In this document: positions 8,965 to 17,221 of the stretch, piece after piece
Layout of the letters: the number at the start of each line of letters is the position of its first letter
Position numbering within the stretch: position 1 is the first letter of the stretch
Source of the DNA: Anabaena cylindrica PCC 7122
Lineage (GTDB): Bacteria; Cyanobacteriota; Cyanobacteriia; Cyanobacteriales; Nostocaceae
Assembly (NCBI RefSeq): GCF_000317695.1
Contig: NC_019771.1
Coordinates: forward strand, 4,330,001 to 4,394,000
Direction: 5' to 3'
DNA: 64,000 nucleotides
Position numbers and translations under genes: made by a program
The notes under the pieces: generated by a model
Databases searched by the model: none
Seen by the model: only the letters and a program-made list of their open reading frames with translations
Told to the model about the DNA's origin: nothing

Positions 8965-10248
8965 TTAGGCTAGAACTGGCAAGGGAATTTCTATGTGAGG
9001 ATATAAGGGGAAGCGATCGCACAATGCTGCTACTCGTTGCAGACAATCTGCGGCTACTGTTTCAGAATCTGGAGAAAGTAAGCGATCGCTAATAATATCA
9101 CCAATTTCCGTAAATTCTGCCACACCCAAGCCCCTTGTTGTCATTGCTGGCGAACCCAATCTCAATCCACTAGTAACAAAAGGTGATTCTGGATCAAATG
9201 GGACTGTATTCTTATTAGCGGTAATATTTACACCACTAACAAGTTGATCGCCTTTCTTCCCTGTCATGCCAATAGAACGTAAATCTACTAGCATTAAATG
9301 ATTGTCTGTGCCATTTGAAACTAATTTAAATCCTCGTTTTTGCAATTGGGTAGCTAAAGCACGAGCATTGTCAATCACTTGAGCAGAATAAGTAGTAAAT
9401 TCTGGCTTCAGTGCTTCACCAAAAGCTACAGCTTTACCAGCAATTACGTGTTCTAGAGGGCCACCTTGAGTACCAGGAAAAACTGATTTATCTAGCTTTT
9501 TACCAAGTTCAGCATTGCGGGTTAAAATCAAGCCACCTCTTGGACCCCGTAAAGTTTTATGAGTTGTTGTTGTCACCACATCACAATATGGAAGGGGGTT
9601 GGGATGATGACCTGTAGCGACTAAACCAGCGATGTGAGCAATATCTGCTAATAAGTAAGCACCAACTTCATCAGCAATGCTGCGGAACTTTTCAAAATCA
9701 ATAATCCGGGGATAAGCTGAATAACCACAAATCAGCAGTTTAGGACGTTCTTTCAAAGCCAACTCGCGGATTTGGTCATAGTCAAGTTGTTCTGTTTCTT
9801 GACTGACACCATAGTGACGCACTTGGAACCACTTACCCGATACATTCACAGGTGAACCATGGGTGAGGTGTCCCCCGTGAGACAAATCCATCCCCATAAT
9901 TGTGTCCCCTGGTTCTAATAGGGTCAGGAACACTGCAAAATTAGCCTGTGCGCCAGAATGGGGTTGAACATTCGCATGGGCAGCACCAAATAGCTGTTTG
10001 GCACGGTCAATCGCTATTTGCTCGATTTTGTCAACAAACTCACAACCGCCATAGTAGCGTTTACCTGGTAATCCTTCAGCGTATTTATTGGTCAGTACAG
10101 AACCTTGAGCAGCCAATACAGCCGCAGAAGTAAAGTTTTCACTCGCAATTAACTCTAAGTGATCACGTTGACGCTGTAATTCTTGGTTAATTAACTCGCT
10201 AATGGCAGGATCGGCAGATTTAAGTAAGTCTGAGCTAGTCTTATTCAC
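8965..10248 (-). CDS. glyA: Serine hydroxymethyltransferase
   Basis: PLP enzyme interconverting serine and glycine with tetrahydrofolate, the main source of one-carbon units. The PLP lysine motif VVTTTTHKTLRGPRGG and N-terminal ELIASENF are clear. The longest reading frame starts at an ATG at 10269. I prefer the GTG at 10248, which has AGGA 8 nt upstream and gives 427 aa, the usual cyanobacterial length. The gene stands alone on the minus strand and is followed by a hairpin. Confidence 0.96.
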   Translation of the reverse strand: MNKTSSDLLKSADPAISELINQELQRQRDHLELIASENFTSAAVLAAQGSVLTNKYAEGLPGKRYYGGCEFVDKIEQIAIDRAKQLFGAAHANVQPHSGAQANFAVFLTLLEPGDTIMGMDLSHGGHLTHGSPVNVSGKWFQVRHYGVSQETEQLDYDQIRELALKERPKLLICGYSAYPRIIDFEKFRSIADEVGAYLLADIAHIAGLVATGHHPNPLPYCDVVTTTTHKTLRGPRGGLILTRNAELGKKLDKSVFPGTQGGPLEHVIAGKAVAFGEALKPEFTTYSAQVIDNARALATQLQKRGFKLVSNGTDNHLMLVDLRSIGMTGKKGDQLVSGVNITANKNTVPFDPESPFVTSGLRLGSPAMTTRGLGVAEFTEIGDIISDRLLSPDSETVAADCLQRVAALCDRFPLYPHIEIPLPVLA

Positions 10249-10318
10249 GTTTACTATCCTTTGAAACATTGGTAAAATCTGAGCTTTTGTTTTCAGTACA
10301 GCACGGTAGTAATAGTGT

Positions 10319-10438
10319 TATGGCAATTTCCAAGCTCATGAAATACACCACACCCGCGCTGTCGCGCACCCTTCCCTTGGTAAGGGGAGGGTTGGGGAGG
10401 GGTCATTTTGTATATCACGCTTAGTGGGAAACGCTATA
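10319..10438. repeat. Dispersed ~120-bp palindromic element, copy 1
   Basis: Begins near TATGGCAATTTCCAAGCTC and ends GTGGGAAACGCTATA. The same element occurs at 23297-23581 and 26770-26880 in the opposite orientation. The centre has complementary C-rich and G-rich stretches (ACCCTTCCCTTGGTAAGGGG) that can fold. It has no coding capacity and lies upstream of glyA. Confidence 0.85.
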
Positions 10439-10690
10439 TTGCTGTTCATTTAATATGTTTTGAGTATTGACTTCTTTATTATTCAATGTCCAGAAAATAA
10501 ATGCCTTCGCGTATTAGCTTTGGTCTTTTGCCTGTAATTCACTAACCATGAAAATATATGTATTATTTTTTACTCATGAAAATAAATATCTAAAACATAT
10601 AACATACAATGAATTCAGGTGCAGTTACCAAAAATTTGCTATTTTCTGCATTTATGCCTTGATGCTAAAAGGAGCGATGGAGGTATTTGG

Positions 10691-10888
10691 ATGTTAGTCA
10701 TTTTAACGGATGATCAAATCTTTACCCCTGAGCAGGTTTGCCAATCTTGTTTGCTTGCTAATAGTAGCGGACAACCACGCTGGGGTGGGGGTAAACTTGG
10801 CTGTGGTCAAGCAATTCGCGCATTTACTGAGCAGCAGCCTGAGCAGTATGAATGCGTGATGGGCTTCCGCATTGCCCATATAAAATAA
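10691..10888 (+). CDS. Small conserved hypothetical protein
   Basis: A 65-aa protein starting MLVILTDDQIFTPEQV, preceded by GGAGG about 8 nt upstream; the in-frame start 72 nt earlier lacks such a site. It carries a CQSC pair and a GCGQ cysteine, possibly metal-binding. I recognise the general pattern as a small cyanobacterial family without known function. It is followed at 83 nt by the Tic20-like gene on the same strand. Confidence 0.65.
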   Translation: MLVILTDDQIFTPEQVCQSCLLANSSGQPRWGGGKLGCGQAIRAFTEQQPEQYECVMGFRIAHIK

Positions 10889-10970
10889 TCTAATTTTCTA
10901 GCAATATCAAGCAACTGCGTTATCCTAAGCTCAAATAGCTATTAAAATTTCAGCCACAGGAGAACGCAAT

Positions 10971-11447
10971 ATGTCCTTGCGCGGGTCTACAACGGTTCCC
11001 GACCGAATTTTCGCTTCTTTACCTTATTTACTGCCTTTGATTGAGGTATTTGCCTTTGGTCAGTTTCTGCTGAATGATTTTCCATTCTTAGGAATCATCT
11101 TTTTACCTCTATTGCCGTTGTTAAGGATTTACTATGGTGTCCGCTATGCTGGGCTGATTATTTTCTTTGCTTTATGGCTGTTGGTAGTGAGAAATGACAA
11201 AATCAGCCATTTTATTCGTTTCAACACTATGCAAGCAATCATTTTGGATATTGTTATATTTTTATGCAGCATCTTGACTGATATTGTGAAATTAGTTCCT
11301 GGTAGTGGATTTGCCATGCAAACACTGTATACAACTATTTTCATGGGAATAGTTGTCACAGTTGTTTATTCTGTTGTCCAGTCTCTGATGGGTCGCTATG
11401 CAGAAATACCAGCAATTTCTGATGCTGTTTATATGCAAGTGCGCTAG
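10971..11447 (+). CDS. Tic20-like membrane protein
   Basis: A 158-aa protein with four predicted membrane helices. It resembles cyanobacterial homologues of Tic20, a component of the chloroplast inner-envelope import machinery. The segment DKISHFIRFNTMQAILLDI-like between helices 2 and 3 is characteristic of the family. Its role in cyanobacteria is not established. The length is normal for the bacterial form. Confidence 0.85.
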   Translation: MSLRGSTTVPDRIFASLPYLLPLIEVFAFGQFLLNDFPFLGIIFLPLLPLLRIYYGVRYAGLIIFFALWLLVVRNDKISHFIRFNTMQAIILDIVIFLCSILTDIVKLVPGSGFAMQTLYTTIFMGIVVTVVYSVVQSLMGRYAEIPAISDAVYMQVR

Positions 11448-11537
11448 ACGTGATAGCAGTTTGGGTTTTTTGCTCAACAGTTTTGATAATAAGCGATCGC
11501 TCAAAATTTAAAAAATAGTATCTATTCCCATCTGGTG

Positions 11538-12311
11538 CTAACGGGCTATAACGGTATTTTCAAGGCGACCAATACCTTCAATTTCTATCCGGATGCGATC
11601 GCCTATTTGCAAAGCTCCTACCCCCATAGGTGTACCTGTTAGCACTATATCCCCAGGTAAAAGTGTCATCACTTGACTGATGTAAGACACCAAAAAATCC
11701 GGGGGAAAAACCATCTGATCAATACAAGCAGATTGGACTGGGTGGGGATCATCATTCAAAAAGGTCTGCAATCTCGCTCCTGGATTCAATTCTCGGACAA
11801 TCCAAGGGCCTAAAGGGCAGAATGTATCAAAGCCTTTGGCTCGTGTCCATTGGGCATCTTTTTTTTGTAAATCCCTAGCTGTGACATCATTGGCAATGGT
11901 ATAACCCCATATTTTGCTTTGGGCTTGTTCTGGGGTACAGTCACAGGTGCGATCGCCTATCACTAATGCCAATTCGCCTTCGTAGTCTACCCGCTGTGAC
12001 TGTGGAGGATACTTAATTTCTCTTTCCGACGCGATTACAGATGTAGATGGTTTAAAGAAAATCAGCGGTTCAGTAGGTACGGGAGTTCCCATTTCTGCTG
12101 CATGATCCGCATAATTCTTACCTACAGCTACAATTTTAGAAGGAGAACAAGGAGCCAAAATTTCGTATTTGTCTGATTCCAAAATTAAATCAGTGGGTTG
12201 TCCATCTAACCAAGGTGGAGCATCCAGAACCTCTACATTGAGGGATAGTTGCAGCAACCCATAGTAAATTTTTCCTTCTTGACTTTTAACTCGCACATAG
12301 CGTTGCGCCAT
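11538..12311 (-). CDS. Fumarylacetoacetate hydrolase family protein
   Basis: A 257-aa member of the FAH superfamily (COG0179). The metal-binding acidic residues are visible in YEGELALVIG, followed by GYTIANDVTARDLQ and KGFDTFCPLGPW. Members act on 2-oxo-diacid compounds (oxaloacetate decarboxylation, acylpyruvate or hydroxyhepta-dienedioate chemistry). The substrate cannot be assigned here. It stands alone on the minus strand. Confidence 0.9.
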   Translation of the reverse strand: MAQRYVRVKSQEGKIYYGLLQLSLNVEVLDAPPWLDGQPTDLILESDKYEILAPCSPSKIVAVGKNYADHAAEMGTPVPTEPLIFFKPSTSVIASEREIKYPPQSQRVDYEGELALVIGDRTCDCTPEQAQSKIWGYTIANDVTARDLQKKDAQWTRAKGFDTFCPLGPWIVRELNPGARLQTFLNDDPHPVQSACIDQMVFPPDFLVSYISQVMTLLPGDIVLTGTPMGVGALQIGDRIRIEIEGIGRLENTVIAR

Positions 12312-12363
12312 AACCTTGATTAATATCCTTAGAGATCCAAATTTCGGCAGATTTGGCTAATGA

Positions 12364-12457
12364 TTTATAGCAGTCAGCAGCCATCTGGTGAGAACGCTTG
12401 TATTATCAGGAATCGAGAATTTAGGCTTTTCCTCACTACCCTAGTAACTGCTATAAA
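12364..12457. repeat. 94-bp MITE-like element with 11-bp inverted ends
   Basis: The ends TTTATAGCAGT and ACTGCTATAAA are perfect inverted repeats enclosing ~70 bp of non-coding sequence. It lies in the 357-bp gap between the FAH-family gene and rpsF. No further copy was noticed in the window. Confidence 0.5.
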
Positions 12458-12668
12458 TTGAAAACTGGTAAGATTATAGGATAAATGCTGAAAATGCCGT
12501 GACTTTGCTCCAGGAATTACCAGCAGCATCAAAACTTATCTTGCTCTATGTTGTGTTATTATTGGGATTCCTTGTTGCTTCAGATGTTGAGTTGTACCAG
12601 CAACGTTGAAATTTACTCGTATAAATTAACATCAGCAGCCAATCTGTCCATAAGGTAACTAAAGATAA

Positions 12669-12995
12669 ATGACCACAGTTTACGAGACAATGTACATCCT
12701 GCGTCCTGACTTGGGAGATGAGCAGGTAGAGCAAGCCGTTGCCAAATATCAGAATTTGTTCATTGAACAAGGTGCTGAAAATATTGAAATTCAAAATCGT
12801 GGTAAGCGTCGTCTTGCTTATGAAATCAATAGGCATCGTGATGGTATCTACATTCAATTAAACTACACAGCACCTCCAACTGCGATCGCACCAGTAGAAC
12901 GCGCCATGAGATTGAGTGAAGAAGTGATTCGCTACATGACCATTAAGCAGCAGATCCGTAAAGAAAAATCAGAACCAGAAGCTGTAACTGCCTAA
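12669..12995 (+). CDS. rpsF: 30S ribosomal protein S6
   Basis: Ribosomal protein S6 (108 aa), which binds the central domain of 16S rRNA with S18. The N-terminus (YETMYILRPDLGDEQVEQA), the GKRRLAYEIN motif and the RLSEEVIRYM helix are typical. Its usual partners ssb and rpsR are not adjacent; it is monocistronic here, as often in cyanobacteria. Confidence 0.97.
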   Translation: MTTVYETMYILRPDLGDEQVEQAVAKYQNLFIEQGAENIEIQNRGKRRLAYEINRHRDGIYIQLNYTAPPTAIAPVERAMRLSEEVIRYMTIKQQIRKEKSEPEAVTA

Positions 12996-13500
12996 AAAGA
13001 TGGTTCATGGAGGAATTTCCCAGGAATTCCCCAAAAAAAATTCCTAGTAATATTTTCTGTCAGGTAAGCTAGTATGCTTCACCTACAGAAATTTTTTTTA
13101 TTGAATTACTTATTAAATTGCGTATTTTAACAGTTGTCAAATTCTCTTAAATGCGATATGTTTTTCATGAAATCATCCCGTGCATTTTTTTCCATAATAT
13201 AATTCAGGTATAGGAAAAAACATAATTAGGTGAGAATGCAACTTTTTTAAACCATGACTTCAAGGGTGGTGAGAAATAAAATTTTATACAAAAAAGCTTA
13301 AACACCTTGTTTTCTAGTATTAAAATTGCACTTCCCATCAAAACAAGGCTATGAAAAGAGGCATACAACCTCTCAAATATATCCCTTGTGATTTGTATTT
13401 TGCCTCGACATAAGATAGCAAAATTCAGTATGTGATTACTTCCCCAAGTACTTGCTAAAGGTAGTATCATCGCAGTTATACCTAAGAGATGTAAGCCACT
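12996..13500. other. Intergenic region, no gene seen
   Basis: About 500 AT-rich bases between rpsF and a coiled-coil gene. Short imperfect GGAATT inverted repeats followed by an A-run just after rpsF may act in transcript termination. A minus-strand reading frame in the right half looks spurious, with no family resemblance and no ribosome binding site. Confidence 0.5.
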
Positions 13501-14061
13501 GTGAGCCAATCAGACACCCCCGACATCCAAACTCTTTCTACTGAAGTATCGCAGTTGCATCAAGAATTGCAACTTCGAGATCAATTAGTGCAACAGCTAT
13601 CCCAAGAACTGTTCCGGCTTGTAAAGGGTAATACTAGTTTTATCCCTCAACGGCCTGAACCCGAGTGCGATTTGAGTCAATTAGAGGCTTTAAGAGAACA
13701 ACTTCAAGCTGTCGAACAGCAAGTAACGTTCTACCAAGAGCAAATTACATCTCGTGATCAAGAAATACACCAATTGCGACAATCAGTCCAAGAACTAACT
13801 GATCGTAGTCGGATGTTAGAGCAGGTAGTACAAGAATTACCCCAAATTTATCGTCGTAAATTTGAGGAAAGAATGACTCCCGTCAGAGATAAGGTCGCAA
13901 TGCTACAACGAGAAAATCGTCAATTACAAGCAGAGCTACAAAGTGTAAGTTATCGGTTAGCACTAAAAACTCGCCACGCAAGTCATAGCGGTATTGATTT
14001 ACCAAATTTTTCTAGTCCCATATCTGGACAAAGTAATATATCCACTCCTCAAAATGCCTAA
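13501..14061 (+). CDS. Coiled-coil hypothetical protein
   Basis: A 186-aa protein with a GTG start. Residues ~10-40 and ~65-155 are rich in heptad Gln/Glu/Leu patterns, predicting a long coiled coil. The C-terminal 30 residues are Ser/Asn/Pro-rich and probably disordered. There is no signal peptide or membrane segment. I do not recognise a function; a structural or scaffolding role is the most one can infer. Confidence 0.7.
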   Translation: MSQSDTPDIQTLSTEVSQLHQELQLRDQLVQQLSQELFRLVKGNTSFIPQRPEPECDLSQLEALREQLQAVEQQVTFYQEQITSRDQEIHQLRQSVQELTDRSRMLEQVVQELPQIYRRKFEERMTPVRDKVAMLQRENRQLQAELQSVSYRLALKTRHASHSGIDLPNFSSPISGQSNISTPQNA

Positions 14062-14354
14062 CATTATATTTGGTAGTTGCTTTGAGCGTTTAGGCGACGC
14101 TTGACGGTCGCAGCGAGAGTTTTACTCTGTCCGCAGAATATCAGTGTCTTTAGACCTGAGAGTGTCAATATTAAGCTATGACTTGGAAGGGATCTATAAA
14201 AGAGGGGCAATAACACTTAGAAAAAGATATTGACAGTTTGTAATTTTATAGACAACTTTACAAAGTTAATTTTCCAGGTGTCAACCTCAATGAGATGGCT
14301 AATAACCCCTCTATCCCCTCATTTTGCTATTTTTCCCCTGAGCAAAATTGAGAT

Positions 14355-14708
14355 TTAGGCTGCTGTCGCTAGACTTTTTTCATTGACACTAGAAAATATA
14401 TCTTCGTAATTATTGACTATTTCAAACACTGAATCCAACTTAGTAAGTTCCAAAATTAATCTTACAGGCGCTTTTACGTTGCAAAGAACCAAGCGACAAC
14501 CGCTCTGACGTACAGCTTTCAAACCTTGTACTAGAGGCACTAAACCAGAACTATCCATAAAGTCAACCTCTGCTAGATCGATAACCCAGAGTTGTTCAGG
14601 TAAGGGAGTTACTCCAGCCATCTGTTCGCTCAAGTCAGTACCAACCTCTAAGTCTATGCTTCCTTGGGGTTTGAACAAAATTACTTGGCGTTCTTGTGTA
14701 AGAGTCAT
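14355..14708 (-). CDS. STAS-domain anti-sigma factor antagonist
   Basis: A 117-aa single STAS domain, SpoIIAA-like. The phosphoacceptor region FMDSSGLVPLV places the expected serine at residue 53. Such proteins are dephosphorylated by PP2C phosphatases and then capture an anti-sigma or partner-switching kinase. No kinase or phosphatase gene is adjacent, so the partner is unknown. It is divergent from the DedA gene across a 409-bp gap. Confidence 0.9.
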   Translation of the reverse strand: MTLTQERQVILFKPQGSIDLEVGTDLSEQMAGVTPLPEQLWVIDLAEVDFMDSSGLVPLVQGLKAVRQSGCRLVLCNVKAPVRLILELTKLDSVFEIVNNYEDIFSSVNEKSLATAA

Positions 14709-15117
14709 GAATTTAACCGGGTAGTTGAACTGGGCATTTGAAACTTGGATAATGCGGTTTTTATATCAAAATGGATTAATTATCAACAGTGGAATTACTG
14801 TTTTTAACCGATTTTTCGAGACTTAATACAATTATAGCTCATAGGAATGGGTACAGTGATTAGCTCATATAATTTTTGATACATGAATCTAGTATAGGCA
14901 TAAATGCTTGGGTATTTCCGTAGCGAACTTAACAGTTACAAAATTCTTATAAGCTATATGTACTTTTATAACTTTTTTATAAGTAAATATAAATTTCAGC
15001 AAACCCTAATTATCTATCAGAAAGCAATTGATTTCTCGTCGCGACTTGATTGACACCCTCACCAAAAACAAGCCAAGATATATGAAAGGTAAAAATTTGT
15101 AAAGTCGGCGGTGCTGG
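14709..15117. other. Divergent promoter region, no gene seen
   Basis: About 400 bp between the STAS gene (minus) and the DedA gene (plus), very AT-rich. It should contain both promoters. I saw no repeat, RNA gene or recognisable operator. Confidence 0.5.
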
Positions 15118-15747
15118 ATGTCTTTTGAGCTAATTTCACTAGAAAACATCCAAGAATTTGCTCAATCTTACGGTTATTGGGCAATTTTTTTAGGAATTTT
15201 GCTAGAGAATTTGGGTCTTCCTCTTCCCGGTGAAACCGTAACTCTAGTAGGTGGTTTCTTAGCTGGCAGTGATGAACTAAATTACTGGTTAGTTCTGGGT
15301 GATGCAGTTGCAGGTGCTGTCATTGGCGGTAATTGTGGCTATTGGATTGGTAGGGTTGGTGGTTGGCCGTTCCTGCTACAAGTGGGCAAGATATTCCGCA
15401 TATCTGAAGTGCGATTGCTAAGTATTAAAGAGCAATTTAGTGAAAATGCTGCTAAAGCTGTATTTTTTGGTCGCTTTTTCGCCTTATTGAGAATTTTTGC
15501 TGCACCACTTGCTGGTATTGCCGAAATGCCTTTTGGTAAATTCTTGGTATACAACTTGGCTGGGGCAACTGCCTGGGCTAGTGCAATGGTGACTTTAGCT
15601 TTTTTTGCAGGCAAAATTGTTTCCCTAGAGCAATTAGTCGCTTGGGTAAGTCAGTTTGCAATTTTGGCATTACTGATTTTAGTGGCTGTGATTGTTGTTC
15701 CTATTTGGTGGGAATCTCGTCAAGTTAAACATCAGACTGGGGATTAG
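15118..15747 (+). CDS. DedA family membrane protein
   Basis: A 209-aa SNARE-associated/VTT-domain protein with about five hydrophobic segments. The motifs ENLGLPLPGET and FFGRFFALLRIFAAPLAG are the DedA signatures, including the essential acidic and Arg residues. DedA proteins are implicated in undecaprenyl-phosphate or phospholipid flipping at the inner membrane. The start ATG follows GGTGCTGG without a strong ribosome binding site. Confidence 0.92.
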   Translation: MSFELISLENIQEFAQSYGYWAIFLGILLENLGLPLPGETVTLVGGFLAGSDELNYWLVLGDAVAGAVIGGNCGYWIGRVGGWPFLLQVGKIFRISEVRLLSIKEQFSENAAKAVFFGRFFALLRIFAAPLAGIAEMPFGKFLVYNLAGATAWASAMVTLAFFAGKIVSLEQLVAWVSQFAILALLILVAVIVVPIWWESRQVKHQTGD

Positions 15748-15783
15748 TTAGAGTTCTCCAATTAAAAAAATATCCCAAAATTT

Positions 15784-15846
15784 CTTGTGGTGCGGGCATC
15801 TTGCCCGCTAATAATATAAGGACGGGCAAGATGCCCATCCCACAAG
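15784..15846. repeat. 63-bp palindromic element (GGGCATCTTGCCC type)
   Basis: CTTGTGG and CCACAAG ends enclose nested CGGGCATCTTGCCCG and CGGGCAAGATGCCC arms, so the whole element can fold into one long hairpin. A half-copy occurs near 60051. It lies between the 3' ends of dedA and argG and may serve as a bidirectional transcript end. Confidence 0.8.
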
Positions 15847-15888
15847 ATTGGATCATCTTTTTTGTGGAGTTCTCTTAATGGGTAATGG

Positions 15889-15922
15889 GTAATTCGTAAT
15901 TCGTAATTCGTAATTCGTAATT
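15889..15922. repeat. Short tandem repeat, ATTCGTA type
   Basis: Four to five copies of a 7-bp unit just downstream of argG. They are flanked by GGGTAATGGGT and ACCCATCACCC, which are imperfect inverted repeats. Confidence 0.85.
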
Positions 15923-15954
15923 TTTTACTTATCACCCATCACCCATAACCTGCG

Positions 15955-17166
15955 TTACCTGTTGTTCTGCGCCCAAATGCGAGTTGGGAGTCCCCAAACG
16001 TAGATAAAGCCTTCCGCTGCTTTATGATCAAATTTGTCTTCAGCACCGTAGGTTGCTAAGTCTGGAGTGTAGAGAGAGTTATCACTCCAACGACCAACTA
16101 TAGTGGCATTACCTTTGAACAGTTTTAAGCGCACAACACCAGAAACTCGTTCTTGTGTTTGTTGAATAAAGGCATCTAATGCGGCTTTAAGTGGGCTATA
16201 CCACAAACCGTTGTATACCAATTTGGTGTAGGTTTCTTCAATACCGCGTTTGTATTGACTGACATCGGCTGTTAAGGTCAGGCTTTCTAAATCACGATGA
16301 GCATTAATTAGCACTATCATCGCTGGTGATTCGTATATTTCCCGCGATTTGATGCCTACTAAACGGTTTTCAATCATGTCAATCCGCCCAATACCATGAT
16401 TTCCCACGATCTGATTGAGTTGTTCGATTAACTCAACTGGGTTTTTAGATGTACCGTTGATTGTGGTAGGAAGCCCTTTTTGGAAACCAATTTCTAGATA
16501 TTCTGGCTCGTTAGGAGTGTCTACTATGGCTTTGGTCATTTCATAGATTTCTTCTGGTGGTTCAACGGTTGGATCTTCCAACGTACCAGCTTCAATACTG
16601 CGACCAAGCAAATTTTTGTCAATACTGTAGGGAGAAGATTTTTTTACTGGTGTAGGAATGCCAAATTGCTCACCATAGGCGATGGTTTGCTCACGGCTCA
16701 TTCCCCATTCTCTCGCTGGTGCGAGTATCTTTAAATTGGGATTTAGGGCTGTACAGGAGACATCAAAACGTACTTGGTCGTTACCTTTGCCAGTACAACC
16801 ATGAGCGATCGCATCAGCACCATATTTTGCAGCCGCTTCTACCAAGATTTTAGCAATCAGTGGACGAGCGAGGGCTGTTCCCAGTGGATAGCGATTTTCA
16901 TAGAGGGCGTTGGCTTGAATAGCAGGAAATGCGTACTCTTTCACGAAGCTATCTTTGACATCCGCTACCAGGGATTCACTTGCACCCGATTTCAGCGCTT
17001 TTTCTCGAACTGGCTCTAATTCATCTCCCTGGCCTAAGTCTGCTGCTAGGGTAATTACCTCTTCCACTCCCCACTCTTGCTTCAGGTAGGGAATGCAAAC
17101 AGAAGTATCTACTCCACCAGAATATGCCAGAACAACCTTTTTGGCGCGACCCATTAGTTTCTCCAC
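15955..17166 (-). CDS. argG: Argininosuccinate synthase
   Basis: ATP-dependent ligation of citrulline and aspartate in arginine biosynthesis (403 aa). The N-terminal PP-loop-type ATP site (VVLAYSGGVDTSVCI) and the HGCTGKGNDQVRF motif are diagnostic. The length is standard for bacterial ArgG. It is transcribed alone on the minus strand. Arginine is also the precursor of cyanophycin in this group, but no cyanophycin gene is in view. Confidence 0.98.
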   Translation of the reverse strand: MEKLMGRAKKVVLAYSGGVDTSVCIPYLKQEWGVEEVITLAADLGQGDELEPVREKALKSGASESLVADVKDSFVKEYAFPAIQANALYENRYPLGTALARPLIAKILVEAAAKYGADAIAHGCTGKGNDQVRFDVSCTALNPNLKILAPAREWGMSREQTIAYGEQFGIPTPVKKSSPYSIDKNLLGRSIEAGTLEDPTVEPPEEIYEMTKAIVDTPNEPEYLEIGFQKGLPTTINGTSKNPVELIEQLNQIVGNHGIGRIDMIENRLVGIKSREIYESPAMIVLINAHRDLESLTLTADVSQYKRGIEETYTKLVYNGLWYSPLKAALDAFIQQTQERVSGVVRLKLFKGNATIVGRWSDNSLYTPDLATYGAEDKFDHKAAEGFIYVWGLPTRIWAQNNR

Positions 17167-17221
17167 TTAGGAAAACAAACAATGAGTCATTATTATAAGA
17201 TATGTAGGTTAAAAACCCTCT

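Noticed and set aside
13204..13509. A 101-aa minus-strand reading frame before the coiled-coil gene
   Set aside because: It has no recognisable motif or ribosome site and overlaps the start of the coiled-coil gene. Composition looks like AT-rich chance sequence.
14318..14352. Imperfect hairpin CTCATTTTGCT/AGCAAAATTGAG after the STAS gene
   Set aside because: There is one unpaired base and no T-run on the minus strand, so it is not a supported terminator.
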